From Lumnitzera littorea (Eukaryota; Streptophyta; Magnoliopsida; Myrtales; Combretaceae): DNA of 64,000 nt. The position numbers and the translations under genes are program-made. Below are positions 35,011-47,194 of the stretch, piece by piece; position 1 is the first letter of the stretch, and each line of letters starts with the position of its first letter. Under the pieces are notes generated by a model, which ran no database searches, was not told where the DNA came from, and saw nothing but the letters and a program-made list of their open reading frames with translations. The stretch covers positions 81,999,613 through 82,063,612 of the forward strand of contig JAMXBB010000004.1 of assembly GCA_024138015.1 (NCBI GenBank), in the 5' to 3' direction.

Positions 35011-35689
35011 TAGGTTTGTTCCCTTTTCAATTTAATAATACAGATATTGTGTTGATTCTAAAATTCCAATTTCTTGAATACATATCTCAATTCCTCCAAT
35101 TAGTTTATGTAATTTTTCCTATAAAATCATTTTCAAAATTTTAGCAAACAGATTGTAACCTTTGCTAGACACCATCATTTCTCCTTTCCAAAGTGTTGTC
35201 ATCATGGGTTAGTTAATTCAAGATAATGTTATCATGACCCATGAAATTGTTCATTTTTTGAAAGTTCATAGAAAGGGGAAGGATGACTTTTGTACTCTTA
35301 AAGTTGATATGGCAAAACCATATGATAGGGTAAAATGGCATTTTCTAGAGGCAGTCATGGTTAATGGGATTTTCAAGTCAATGGATTAACTGGATTATGA
35401 ATTGTATCACATCTGTATCTTTTAATTTAATTTTGAAAGGACAAAGGGTTGGACACTTTAATCTTACTAGAGGCTTAAGATAAGGAGATCGTTTATCTCC
35501 TTACTTATTCATTTTAGTAGTAGATGTTCTATAAAAAATGATACAAAGAACTAAGGCAAATAGGTTTATGGTTATAGAGTTAAAAGAAGAAACCCTAAAT
35601 TATCTTACTTGTTTGTATCGGTGATTCCCTTTTCTTTTTAAAAGCCTCAAGTACTAATTTGCAAAGAATGGAACAAATTTTGCATTAGC
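35011..35689 (+). pseudogene. LINE-1 RT palm
   Basis: It resumes with NNTDIVLI, then ISLCNFSYKIIFKILANRL, IQDNVIMTHEIVHFLKVHR and motif A LKVDMAKPYDRVKWHFLEA. Next comes HFNLTRGLR, stop, GDRLSPYLFILVVDVL. The FADD box near 35615-35628 has decayed to an I-G-D-S reading with a frame change, so the first catalytic Asp is lost. FFLKASSTNLQRMEQILH follows, then homology stops. Confidence 0.87.
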
Positions 35690-36100
35690 TTGATATGCTA
35701 ATACCATATCATTATTTATCACATTATATAAGTAATAGATTTGTATGTTAGCTTAAAAGACTCCATTATACTTATTTAAGCACATGCATTGTGTACATAT
35801 GGTCTAGTAGCCACTAAAAAAGAACCTCATACCACAACTCAATTACGATCTTGCAAAAAGCAAAGGCTTCCTAACTAGATATAAACTCCTCTCTTTAATG
35901 CCACCAAAATCATATTAATTGATTCATTGATCTCCATAACCACCAAAACACCTTTATGAGTAGTTTTTAGGAAGAACTAAAATAGAGTGAATAATTCTAT
36001 TGAATATTTGAAAAGATTACAATTTAATTAGGTACATAGAAAACCTTAAACAACTAGAGAATAACTTTCTTGTAATGTAATATATTTCATGTTGTGAAGC
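35690..36100. other. Unclassified insertion in LINE-1, ~410 bp
   Basis: RT homology stops after MEQILH and resumes with NQKVNYEKFSLFFSSSTSFE at about 36107. The intervening AT-rich sequence has no coding pattern. agctt at the left edge and agcct at the right could be a decayed target duplication. Confidence 0.5.
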
Positions 36101-37356
36101 CTTAAATCAAAAAGTGAATTATGAAAAATTCTCTTTGTTCTTTAGTAGCTCTACATCATTTGAAGTGAGAATGGTATGTTGTCGTACCCTAGACATAAAT
36201 CCCTTAAACACTTCAGCCAAATATTTAGGCTATCCTTCCGTTTAAGGAAGATCTAAATATAGGGTTCTCAAATTAATTAAGGAGAAAATTGCTAATAACC
36301 TACAAGGGTGGAAAGGAAAACTTCTATCTTCTAATGGGCACAAGGTGATGATTAAATCCATAGCTTATGCTATTTCCTACTTACACCATAAGTGTTTTTA
36401 CTTTCCCTAAGAAATAGTGTAAGGAAATGACTAGTATGATAGCAAATTTTTGGTGGAGAAATCAGGATGGAGGAAATAACATTAGAAGGAGTGGAAGAAT
36501 AACTAAATCAAAACATGTAGGGGGCTTAGGCTTTGGATATTTGCAAAACTTTAATAAATTGATTTTAGGAAAACTTGTTTGGTGCATCATTCAAAAGCCA
36601 AATGCCTTTTGGGTTCAATTTTGAAAAAGCATCTATTTGCCTAATGAAGATTTTTTGAATTCAAGGAATGGAGGAAGAACGTCATAGGCTTGGCAAAGTA
36701 TTCAATTAGGGAAATAAACAACTAAAGATGAGATCATGCAACAAGTAGAAAAAGGTAGTGAGATCAATGTGTTGTTAGATGCTTGGATTCCCTCCTTAGA
36801 GAATTACAAACTAAGCAATAGGGCAATTGATCAACATTTGAAGAATATGAAAGTTGTTGATTTGATTAATAGGGACTATTTGTGTTCAAATGTAAGTACT
36901 ATTTTTCATCTTTTGTCTCAAGAGGAAGTTGATGCTATTAAATGTATTCTCATTTCTATTTATGCAGGCAGTAACTTGTTGATTTAGCCTAATTTTAAGA
37001 ATGGAAACTACATGGTGAAATCTTGCTATTCAAAATTGGTGAACAAAATATCCAATGGAAGAGAGAATGAAGCATTATCATCTATACATGTAGACACTCA
37101 ATTTTAGAAGACAATTTGCAGATGTTCTTATCCAACAAAGATGAAGAATTTTGCTTGACATGTTTGCCTAAATGCTTTGGCATCTAACTATAACCTCTTT
37201 CACAAGAAGTTGAGGGAAGACACCCTTTGTTAGTTCTATAATCAAGTTAAAAAGGCTGAACATATAGTGTTCAATTGTAATTAGGCCAAGTATATGTGGT
37301 TGCTATGTAGGTTTATTTTAGACTTACAAGTTATATATTTAGCTAGGTTTAATTTA
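36101..37356 (+). pseudogene. LINE-1 RT thumb/connection and zf-RVT domain
   Basis: It resumes at NQKVNYEKFSLFF and continues NTSAKYLGYPSV, then KLIKEKIANNLQGWKGKLLS. Open frames at 36427-36624 (MIANFWWRNQDGGNNIRRS, KHVGGLGFGYLQNFNK) and 36736-36987 (KGSEINVLLDAWIPSLENYK) follow. Then comes the zf-RVT part: NGNYMVKSCYSKLVNK, PTKMKNFA, CLNALASNYNLFHKKLREDT, AEHIVFNC. The usual C-x2-C pair is damaged (CxFYNQ). It is cut at about 37356 by the next insertion. Confidence 0.88.
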
Positions 37357-39586
37357 AGGTGTTCAATCATTTAACACAAATCACATAATTACAATCCAAA
37401 ACATTAAACTAGAGTCATACAATCAAACCTAGAAACACGTACACACAAGCATGAGCACAGTCAACTATTTAATAAACATAATCAAGTATAATCTTAAGCC
37501 TCTAAGTATTATATAACAATACCCCAAAATACAATAACGTAATGATCCTAACTTACCTAAACTTCTCGCTTGTTAACTTAAGGTGCAACTCGCACAAGTC
37601 GTCATTGATAATTCCTATAAAACAAATGTTGTTTTAGTACTCATATAATGATCTTATATAAGTTTTATTTTATAATTCTTTATGTTATTTTCAGTTTAAG
37701 GTTTTATTATACCTAATTAATCAAGTTTTTAAATCTTTTACAATTATTCTTAATTTAGACTAGATTTTGATTCAGTTTCCAAATCGGTTTTTAAATTAAG
37801 TTCTAATTCAGTTTCCAATTATGAGTTTTATTTGTAAACCTAGGAACTCATTTTGAACCATTATACGAAAATAATCACATTATACTTGAGTATTCTAAAT
37901 CTTGTATTTAATCCCTAACTAATATTTCGATTCGTATAATATACTATATTCCTAATTTAACTATCGAATTAGCTCTTAATGTAAGAATAACCTATATTTT
38001 TCATATAATTTTTTAAATTCACCTTCTAAATTAGATTTGTATTATATTCCTAATATTATAATACCATTAATTTTTACGTAATATTTTCTACCCATTTAAT
38101 TCCTATATAGACTTTATGTACTATTCGTATTATACACTTATATCACTTATCTAACATTATATATATCATCATTCATCATCCAATAACATATCAAAATGTC
38201 TAGTTATATTCTAAATCAAAATTTATACCTAATAAACCCTAAATCACAAAATCAACTTAAAACATTTTACTCATTACATATATACTACATAATACACCTA
38301 ATAAGTACATCTAACACCTTAAATGCTATAAATATCATACTACATTAGAAATTAACATACTAAAACACCTAATTATACACTAAATCAATAATTATCTATT
38401 TAATTACTAAATTAACTCAAAATCACCCATTTTGTATATTATTTTAAGGCCTAAAAATTATCTAAAAATTTCGAAAATGGATTTTTGAAAAATCTCTCTG
38501 TAACACTATTTTAAATACTCTAAATAGCGTACACAAAAATTTTAAGCTCAAAATTGTACCATTAAGATCATTTATTTTTAAATCAAAATAAGTTCTAGTT
38601 TTGGGGATCTCTTAAGCACCGTATATTTTCATATATAAATTCATCAAAATAATATTTTTTTTTCCTAAATCTATATACATAAAAACCTCAAAATACTAAA
38701 TCTCATAATTTTTAAATAAATTTAATAATTTAAATAAATTAAACAAGAATCGGGTTGAAATCGAACCACCTGTTTGATCGGCTTCCGACCACCAGGGTTG
38801 GCTCCAAATGTATCGAGTAGATGGGATGATGTGTTAGGGTGGGGTGGTGGTGGTGGTGGTTCATTTTCGAATGGTTATGAGTTGTGGGTTTGCTTTACAA
38901 GCACTAATTGCACACAATTTTTCTATTTTTTTCTAAGAAGACCTAATTCACTCTTTCTGATTTCTTTCTAATTTTCTCTAATTTCTAACTAACCAAATGA
39001 GTTCTAATTGAAGTTCGGGGTATTTATAGAGCTACTTTGATTTTTTTTTTCGATTTTTCATGACATTTATCCCTTATCCTCTTCTATTTTACTTTATATT
39101 TGCCCTAATTTAATTAGTTAATTTTCTTTCTTCATTTCATGCCCCTATTCTAAACAATTCATTACCTTTTCTTATTTTTCTGTAATTTTTTTAATTATTT
39201 AGCATTATTTTAGTATATTTTAGGTATTTTAAGTAATTTTGCATATTTTTACTTACACGTAAATACGTTTATGGTACAAATAAATACTATTAAATATTAT
39301 TCATATTATTTTATGATTTTTAGTGTACATATAATTTATCTCAATTAATTTATTAGTTATTGAAACTTGTTTTATACGTTCCCAATAAATAGTGGGTATT
39401 TTACATATAATTCAATATTATAATAATTAATTATTTTATTGTTTATTTTTCCTAAATCTAAACTCTCATGATTACTTTTATTAATATTTTTAGTTTCATC
39501 ATAAAATGTATGCTCCATCGAACAACTTACCTAACCACCCTAAATTTTATAAACCGAATCCCAGTCTCCTGATTGCAGGGCTTACA
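37357..39586 (-). mobile_element. 2.2-kb insertion in LINE-1, possibly a large solo LTR
   Basis: LINE homology breaks after VIYLARFN and resumes at 39587 with ...FWNIWTYKNTCSFENKL. ATTTA occurs on both sides (37352-37356 and 39587-39591), consistent with a 5-bp target duplication. On the minus strand the insertion starts TGTAAGCCCTGCAATCAGGA, like plant LTRs that begin TGTxAxxCCC. The other end is AGGTGTTC, so the terminal CA is not clean. It holds a GGT run (38842-38861) and a TATA-like box near 39030. No coding sequence is seen. Confidence 0.5.
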
Positions 39587-40190
39587 ATTTATCTCCATCA
39601 ATGAGATAACACCTTTGCTTAAAATATTTGATAATTTTTTGGAACATTTGGACATACAAAAATACATGCTCTTTTGAAAACAAGTTACGAAATATTGTTG
39701 TAATTTTAAGAGTTAATAAATAGGTGAATGAGCTAGATGGAGTGGTTAATGTGAGTAGCTCTATAGGAATTATCAGTAGAAAGTGTAAGATAGTTGAAAC
39801 TCATATGGAAGTGACTAGTGCAGTTAATGGAGATGGTGTAGCACAATACAAAGCTTCAGCAAGTGGAGACCTAAATATAGTAATCTGCCCATATGCTCTT
39901 AATCTTTTTGAGATAACAAACATGTCTTAGATTGTTGCTAGATCTTCTCATGTAGCTGCTACCAATTCATCTTGTGCAACACAAGATGATGCATCAACAA
40001 GTATTTTGAGTACTACAACCTTTAGTTTTGTAGATCATTTATCATGTGTAGCTATTGTTGATTCTCAAAGCCACAGCAAACATTGTTGGAGGCATCTTCG
40101 GGTACTAATCAACACCTACAAAACAGTCTATTGGGATGTAAGCACAAGTATGTCAATAAGATGGGATGGAGTCATAAGAGTATGTAAGTA
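39587..40190 (+). pseudogene. LINE-1 C-terminal tail
   Basis: IIFWNIWTYKNTCSFENKLR matches the W.IWKxRNxxVFxN segment that follows zf-RVT in plant LINEs. It leads into the open frame 39724-39930 (MNELDGVVNVSSSIGIISRK, then VNGDGVAQYKASASGD). After one stop a Ser/Thr-rich stretch continues to 40190 (ATQDDASTSILSTTTFSFVD). The usual RNase H domain does not follow; the identity of the last 400 bases is uncertain. Confidence 0.6.
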
Positions 40191-40429
40191 AACATGGTTA
40201 GAAAATCATTAATTAGATACAAATGCAATAAGCAAATAATAATTCATCGCATAATGTTTAACCAATCCATTGTCAAGTTAGAGAAATTATGTCTACTCTA
40301 ACTTGAATTGAGGAGTTTCAACGTGATACTATCAAACCAAATCTGAGCATGTGCATTAGAGAACACTTTCCTCTCTAATTGAATACTTTAAGTCATTAAT
40401 TAATTTGGTTTGACTCTTTAGGCTAAGGT

Positions 40430-41015
40430 GAAAGGGCCCAAAGAATCAAGTTCAAATATCCAGGGTGATTAAGAAAGTTTTAGCACGGTAAGCTTAAAGT
40501 AAGGCTTGTTGGATTAGTCCTTTTGATCCAACCTTTCTTAATTTAGCTTATACCAAAATAATAAATAAAGTCTTTATTTGGACCTAAACCTATGAAAATA
40601 ACTCATTTAAGATCTATTAATAAAGAGCTTCAATCTTAACCATTAATCACCATATGACTCGACAAATGAGATTGACTACCATTCTATATAAATATCCCAT
40701 TCATATCCTCATTTGGATAAGAGAAAAACCCCAATTAATGTCGTTACTCTATTGGAATCTTATCTTAAAGATTAAACACTTAAACATCTCAAGAACTTTA
40801 CTTTGTTATTCATTAATTGTAAAGTTTAATGCCATCACACTCCTCTACCTATCACCATACATGTTATAACTTTACTAAGAGTACCTACTCCTCCTCCTTA
40901 CACTTCTCTCCTAATCATCCTACATGAGTCACTCAATCCAATTCTATAGTCATGTATAGCATGACTTCACATGCGGTACGTACGTAACTCTTACACTCGC
41001 ATCTACACTCCTACA
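40430..41015 (+). repeat. Tat-C 5' LTR (left end uncertain)
   Basis: 40526-41015 aligns with the Tat-B LTR. It ends cctaCA at 41015, followed by tttttgctactccaccaggg (the PBS region, 41021-41036). TATATAAATA at 40685-40694. Confidence 0.7.
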
Positions 41016-42586
41016 TTTTTTGCTACTCCACCAGGGAGGGAGGACTGGACACTCGCATCATAGTATCTCCAAGGCGAAGACAACTTAATCTTACTAATGG
41101 AATTAATCAAGAGCAAGATGCTACTACCGTGACTAATGACCAAAATCTACCTCTAGTTGGAGGCACTAATCAAGGAGATAACACACAAAAAGTTGTACTT
41201 GACAATGTGTAACTAACATGGGAGCTACAAGAGACTAATCGAAACTTAAGTGAACTCATGGTGACGTTTGTGCAATGTGCACTTACTTTGGCTACCTTTG
41301 CTACTGTGCAACAGGGAGCAACTTCCTCGAATCCTTCTATTGTAGCACAACTACACCCTCCATTCAAACCTCCTATTGTTAACAAGCAAGGTACTCTTAG
41401 AGTTAAGGAGCAAATTCCTACGGTAAATCCTACAACTATGTAAGATTCATTACTTGAAGTAAGGAATTAGGGAACTCAGATTGGAGGCTTATCATCATAA
41501 CTTGCTATACCACATGTCACAATTGTTGACTCTACATAACCAACACTAGTGAATCTCATCCCTACAAGCTTTACACCTATGAATATCGTACCCATGCACC
41601 AAACTCTTACGATGTCACTAAGGGTGGAAGAATCTACCCAAAGAGGTTCATTTATGACCAAAGAAGATTTGGACATATATTTGAAAGAGATACAAGCAAA
41701 GTCTATGGATGGGATATCGAAATTAAAGCTCTCATATCACTAGTGCATTGCCATGAACTTGTACCCTAAGGACTATGTAAGTCTGAAGTTTATGCTATTC
41801 AATGACAAGGAGAATGCTAAGAAACATTTGTTGAAATTTATTGAGACCCTATAAATATATGGTCTAGATGATGATTTGAAATTAAAAAAGTTTTCTAGGT
41901 TACTCACTAAGAAGACATATACTTGGCACGTTAACCTCCCTCTAGGGTTAGTGGATTTGTAGGATAGTATGTATAAGATGTTCTTAGAAAAGTTCTTCTC
42001 CACTAAAGAAACGGCCATCCTTACTAACATGGGAAGAATCTGTCAAAAGTCCAAAGAAGACCTCATGGACTATATCGAGTGATTCGAGGAGTATTCTCTA
42101 GATATACTAGATGTTTGCGATGACAGGGAGTTGGTCAAGATTTATATTCAAGGATTGTTTATTAAATACAAAGTACATCTTGAGAACCTCTCATTGGTTT
42201 CTTTCACTATGTTGGTTGAGAATACGCGAAGAACCAATAACTTAGTAGCACGAAAAAGATGTAAAAGTGCAAGATTTAATAAGTGTACACTGTTAGTGAA
42301 CTTAGTTCAATAGGAAGATCTAAGAGGAGCAAAGAAATCCAGAAGTGAGAAGCTTATGAGCACTAAATCATCTTTGGCATACCCATGCTTAACGGGAAAA
42401 GTACATACACTCCTCAACTAATGGCGACGAAATGGGAACATCAGACTCCCAAAGGTTAAGCGCTTAACAACAAATGAAAAGAAAAGTGACCTTAAGTATT
42501 GCAGATTTCACAAGAGTATAGGCTATCCTATGAAACATTGTCGAACTTTGAAGAAGATATCTAATAAGCGAGTTCAAAATAGAGAA
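40430..42586 (+). mobile_element. Tat-C: Tat/Ogre-like gypsy element, part 1 (LTR, PBS, gag)
   Basis: It is collinear with Tat-B over LTR, PBS and gag. Its gag is interrupted exactly at 42587-42591 by Gyp-D and resumes at 52553. The start of the LTR is uncertain, because Tat-B lacks this part. 40191-40429 shows nothing recognisable. Confidence 0.82.
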
Positions 42587-42591
42587 CTGAT
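41060..42591 (+). pseudogene. Tat-C gag, N-terminal and capsid part
   Basis: Blocks parallel Tat-B gag: NDQNLPLVGGTNQGDNTQ, ETNRNLSELMVTFVQCALTL, the open frame 41549-41743 (MNLIPTSFTPMNIVPM, TKEDLDIYLKEIQAKSMDGI), then YPKDYVSLKFMLFND, HLLKFIET, YGLDDDLKLKKFSRLLTKK, EKFFSTKETAILTNMGRI. The open frame 42131-42313 follows, then the zinc motif CRFHKSIGYPMKHC near 42500. It ends in NRELI, whose codons are split by the CTGAT target duplication of Gyp-D. Confidence 0.82.
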
Positions 42592-43509
42592 TAATGGGTT
42601 ATCGACTATCAACCTAATCACTTGTGTACGCCTTAGGGGCCTCTAGTCCTTCACCCAAAGGATTCTCTCCCATCAACCCGCTGACAATGAGAAACAATAT
42701 GCTAAAGGAGGATGGGTAAATTCCCTAGGAGCTCCAAGTGGTTGTTCTTTGCTCTGTTCGTTATCCTATACCAATGCTGACTATTCTCTAGCTGAAAGCT
42801 TTATGCCAAGTGATCGAACGTTCGCTTGCCGATAATCTATTGTTGAGTAAAGAGATTTACCTCCTTAGCTGAGTATTTCTCTATCGACCTCCTCCTAACT
42901 CTCTCAGCATCTCCTTCACATCTAAGCCTTTGCCTCCTCACATCTTGACTCATCCAACCTACTATGCTTAGAGAATCCGAGTACAAAACCAATGTCAGTT
43001 ACCACATGTCCGTTTCATCTGATATTGTACTATTTTCCCTTTTTGTCTTTAGCCCCTTTTACCCTTTTCATATATACTAGGATTTCCCCTTTTGTATATA
43101 CATTCTTGTAATTTCTTTATTTGTAATGCTACCCTAAGGACTTACTATAAATAATCTCTTCGCCTTGTAAGCCGGAATCATCTCATCTTAGACATATAAA
43201 TTGAATATACTGTTCTTGTGAGACAACCATCTCCCAAGTCCATTTTCCTATACACTCTTATTTAATCTTGCTGAATAACACAGGATTAGTAATGGGTGGA
43301 CCTTAACATCAACTTATGCACCGTATCAAGTAAAGTATTAAGTCATATTATGCTCATTGGTTTGTTATATCCTTCAAGCAGCTTCATGTCAGCTACTGTA
43401 ATCAGTTCTAAAACCGATTTACCCTATCTTTCTTCAATATCTCGAAGGACTCATTGGTTCAAATCCATTATTGTAAGCCCCAGTGATAACTAAGCTCCTG
43501 GGCACATCA
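42592..43509 (+). repeat. Gyp-D 5' LTR
   Basis: It starts TAATGGGTTATC (TG mutated to TA) against TGATAGGTTACC in the 3' copy, and ends gggcacatCA. TATAAATA at 43146-43153. Many differences from the 3' LTR, mostly transitions, show an old insertion. Confidence 0.92.
43146..43153 (+). promoter_or_regulatory. TATA box of the Gyp-D family LTR
   Basis: TATAAATA lies within cttactataaata, conserved at 52184-52191 in the 3' LTR and on the minus strand at 16885-16892 in the solo LTR. Conservation in three copies supports it as the core promoter. Confidence 0.75.
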
Positions 43510-43517
43510 TATAATCC

Positions 43518-43529
43518 TAGTATCAAAGC
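43518..43529 (+). promoter_or_regulatory. Primer binding site, tRNA-iMet type (Gyp-D)
   Basis: TAGTATCAAAGC, nine bases after the LTR end, differs at two positions from the TGGTATCAGAGC site. Confidence 0.78.
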
Positions 43530-44519
43530 TTAAGGTTGTGACCCAAAGCTGTGTAGCATTAGTCCCTACTTGTTTGCTTGTTGATGTCGAGCTTGAATTT
43601 TTGGTTTCTTTTATTTTAATTACATTTTCTACTTTTTGATTAATATTAAATCCTAACCTATTTAGTATTAATTCTCGACTAAAGAAATTGGGAAATTCCA
43701 ATTTTTTTTAAATTAAAAAACTTTTAGAGTCACCACCCGACTGGAATCGAGAAAAAGAGAAATCATAATTAATTGGGTAGATTGACTACAATTTAGCTAC
43801 TAGTCTTTAATTTCAAATAAAACTAGAGGATTTTGAATTTAAGGGCTAACCTATTAAACCCTTTTAGGTATCAATATTAATTTTCTAAAATTAAGTTTAT
43901 ATTTCACAATTATACTTTTTTAATGTTTTTAAGAAAAAATAAAAAAATAATAAATAAAAACTTAAGTTTTTACATATTTTAATATTACCTCGAAGGTGTC
44001 TACGTACTCGCTACTTGAGATTAGACGTCCATAGTTTTTTCTGTAAAAACCTTGATGTGTTGATTTATTTTAGTTTTTGAAAACTGATTGAGTTTATGTT
44101 TTAATTTATTCGGTTTATTCAAAAAAAATTAAAAGGGTCCTAACTTTTAAGTGTTTTTATTTTATAAAGAAACTCTATGAAAATTCTATTTTATTAAAAA
44201 AAGGTTTTTTATTATTTTATTTTATTTCCAAAAACAATGAAATTTCTAATTGAGGAAATTCTAAAAAACTTGATACTAAAAAAAACTAAGCTAAAATATA
44301 AAAAAAAAAAATAGTTTGCTATGTGAGGAAACCCTAAAAACTTAATGCTAAGAAAAACACCTAAATTAATATATATACATATATCATTATTATTAAACAA
44401 CTACCTATATACAAAAAACTAATACCAAAAATAAAATCTCCTAATCTAATATATGCATATCTACTTATATTACATTATCAATAATAACTAACTAATGAAA
44501 GAAAAATAAATAAATAAAA

Positions 44520-45930
44520 ATTAGTAACCGAACCTGATTTAGGCGGTTCAATAAAGGAGCAGCGGCATGTGAACAATGCAGTTCGTATCTGTGCTGCAGA
44601 CGTTGGTACAGCAACGTGGAGTTTGTGTCATGTTCTATGGAGCGACAGCAATATAGGACATAGAGTGTTGGCACTGATTAGTGTTTGATTTCGTGTGTGG
44701 ATAGCGAATGGCAGTAAACATAACTCAATGTTCATCGTTGCTAGGTGTTCGTGGATGGAGATAGTGGCGTATAAAGTGTTGATTACTGCAGCTACTATCG
44801 GTTAGTGTGTCAAAGGTTGGGTTGGTTGATCGTGGACTGAAGGAGCTGGAGTTATTGTCGTGATACAACGAGTCATGCGACTTGAAATCGCGACTGGAGT
44901 CGCCAATCTCATGGGGTTCAAAATTCTGGTCAATGCGTGTCTGCTATTGCTTGCTTGCTTGCTGTGCGGTCGGTGTGTGAGTAGTGTCATGGCTTGTTGG
45001 ACAGTATCGTTGGTGTGATCAACGTACACGGGATTGGCGCTAGTCGGTCAGGTGTTGCTGATTGTGTGATTTAGCTTGAATAAGGACATGCTGTGTTAGC
45101 TTATGAATCCTAGATGTGGATGCGAGTTGCTGTTTGGTGCTTGGAGCATCATCGTGCTTGGAAATCTAGCCATATTCTGGTCACTTTGTTCGGCGAGGAT
45201 AGACGTGTTCATACTGCGCTTACTACAATGTTGATCAGAGTTACGTTTACGTCGTTACTGATATCCGCTAGCAATTGAGTATCAAAGTGAACTGGATGTA
45301 GGTAACGTACTACTGATTGTTAAGCAGGGGTCTGATCATGTGTTCTTGTGTTGCTGCCTTCTACTGCTCGTAGCTATAAAGATGACAGAGGGTCGGTGGA
45401 GTATATTGGTGACTATATGCAATAACTAATTGAACTTCGGTAGTTGGGCTGTGATGGTGTCATTTTGAGGATGTGTTATGGTTGCTGCAGTTTTATGCTT
45501 GGCTGTAGATGAAGCAATTGTTTATTGTGCTAATTGCTATAGCTATCCGTATGTAGAGTTGGAGCTTTGGGTTTGCTGTTTTGATGTGAATGAGGATGGA
45601 GAAGAGGACGATCAGAAAAGGATAGTGAAGCAATAGCTAGGTTCAATCGTGTTTGGTGTACCGTAATTGGATTTAGCTATTAGATTAGTTAAAGATGAAA
45701 TTGGGATGAAGCGAGTGTGTTGTAGTGTGGCATTATGTGGAGGTGCTATAGTGAAGTGTGGTGTGTTGATTACGGTTGATCAAGGTGTGAGATATGCTGT
45801 CAATAGCATGGAGCGATGGAGTACATGATTGTGGAGATGGTTATGATGGAAGAGGGAATCGAAACAAAGTAGACTTTGGTTTTTTCTTTCTCGAATGTGT
45901 GTCCTCCTTTCTTTATGCCACACGATTGAT
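44520..45930. other. GC-richer, gene-like stretch inside the giant LTR
   Basis: Base composition rises clearly compared with the AT-rich flanks. The open frames (44492-44674 and 44802-45029 minus, 45794-45997 plus) have no recognisable domain. Many gttg/gctg/gtgttg words suggest a decayed trinucleotide-rich or transcribed leader. No function can be assigned. Confidence 0.35.
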
Positions 45931-45950
45931 ATTTATAAAGCTCAGAAACA

Positions 45951-46690
45951 AATCATATCCAATAGAATCTTTTTGTATCGACACGAATCTAATTTGATAA
46001 AAATCAAATCATTTATATCAATTTAAACCTGATTCGATAAAAATCAAACTAGATTTAAATCTTTTATAACGATTCAAATCCGATTTGATAAAAATCAAAT
46101 TACATTTGAATCTCACAAATCTTTATCACATTAGATTCAAAAGATTTAATAAGATTTAAAATTAGATTTGAATCCCGTACGCTCGACCGATTTACAAATC
46201 ATATCCACTAGAATCTTTTTGTATCAACACGAATCCGATTTAATAAAAATCAAATCATTTTTATCAATTTAAACCTAATTCGATAAAAATCAAACTAGAT
46301 TTAAATCTTTTATAATGATTCAAATCCGATTTGATAAAAATTAAATTACATTTGAATCTCACAAATCTTTATCACATTAGATTCAAAAGATTTAATATGA
46401 TTTAAAATTAGATTTGAATCCCGTACACTCGATCGATTTACAAATCATATCCACTAAAATCTTTTTATATCGACACGAATCCGATTTGATAAAAATCAAA
46501 TCATTTTTATTGATTTAAACCTGATTCAATAAAAATTAAAATAAATTTAAATCTTTTATAACGATTCAAATCTGATTTGATAAAAATCAAATTAGATTTA
46601 AATATCACAAATCTTTATCGCTTTAGATTCAAGAGATTCAATAAGATTTAAAGTTAGATTTGAATCCCATACACTCAACCAATTTTCACA
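45951..46690. repeat. Tandem array, 246-bp unit, three copies, with hairpin sub-repeats
   Basis: Units start aatcatatccaatagaatc at 45951, 46197 and 46443, exactly 246 bases apart. Inside each unit the palindrome gatttgat-aaaa-atcaaatc and close variants (gattcgataaaaatcaaac) occur three times, each able to form an 8-bp stem with a 4-base loop. Copies are more than 90% alike by eye for the first two. Confidence 0.9.
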
Positions 46691-47194
46691 AAATAAAAGA
46701 AAGAAAAAATAACAGGCACATAAGCCTTAGTGAGATTCGAAACCGTAACCCCAAACTAATTCAACGTTCATGCTCAAATACTTATCCATTAGATTATTGG
46801 CTTATGCCTTAATATTTAATACAATTAAATTATATTTAAACCAAGTAACTTTTTAAAATAATTATTTAAACTAAACTAAAATTAAAATGATTAACCTTAA
46901 AAAATTTTCTAAAAATCTAAGAATTCTATTATATATTTTTTTTTCTTTTTTCATTTTCATTTTTTTTATTTTCATCATTTTTCAAAAATTTTTGCTTTTT
47001 TAAGTATTTTTTATTTTGAAACTAGGACCCTATTAAAACTACGGAAGGCAAAAATTAGGTATCTACAGTTGAGATATTCTATTTTCATTTGGAAGAACAG
47101 AGCAAGTCATAATTCAAGTTCGAGTGGTATTTGTGTGTGTATGTGAGTAAAGGGTTCTTATGTGGAGAGTATTTTCTAAAGCTTTATATTGAGA

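Larger units (their letters stand above)
33270..40190 (+). mobile_element. LINE-1: plant non-LTR retrotransposon, decayed, three times interrupted
   Basis: The order on the plus strand is endonuclease C-terminus, RT fingers and palm, RT thumb/connection, zf-RVT domain, tail, the architecture of plant L1-type LINE ORF2. Homology stops and resumes at 34485/35010, 35690/36100 and 37357/39586, showing three insertions. The N-terminal endonuclease half, the 3' end and poly-A tail were not found. The next recognisable element to the right is the Tat-C LTR. Confidence 0.86.
43585..47067. repeat. Giant solo LTR (3,483 bp) nested in Gyp-D leader
   Basis: It starts TGTCGAGCTTG and ends gtatctaCA, and GTTGA flanks it on both sides (43580-43584 and 47068-47072), a perfect 5-bp target duplication. 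No direct repeat of its own ends, PBS or coding domain is present inside, so a single very long LTR left by LTR-LTR recombination is the simplest reading. The text ttttagagtcaccacccgac near its start and ggcaaaaattaggtatctac at its end resemble LTR ends of large plant gypsy elements (recollection). It holds a 246-bp array and a GC-richer stretch (44520-45900). Confidence 0.75.

Noticed and set aside
37357..39586. A confident call of solo LTR for this insertion
   Set aside because: The ATTTA duplication fits, but the left end AGGTGTTC lacks the expected terminal TG. Reported as an insertion of uncertain class.
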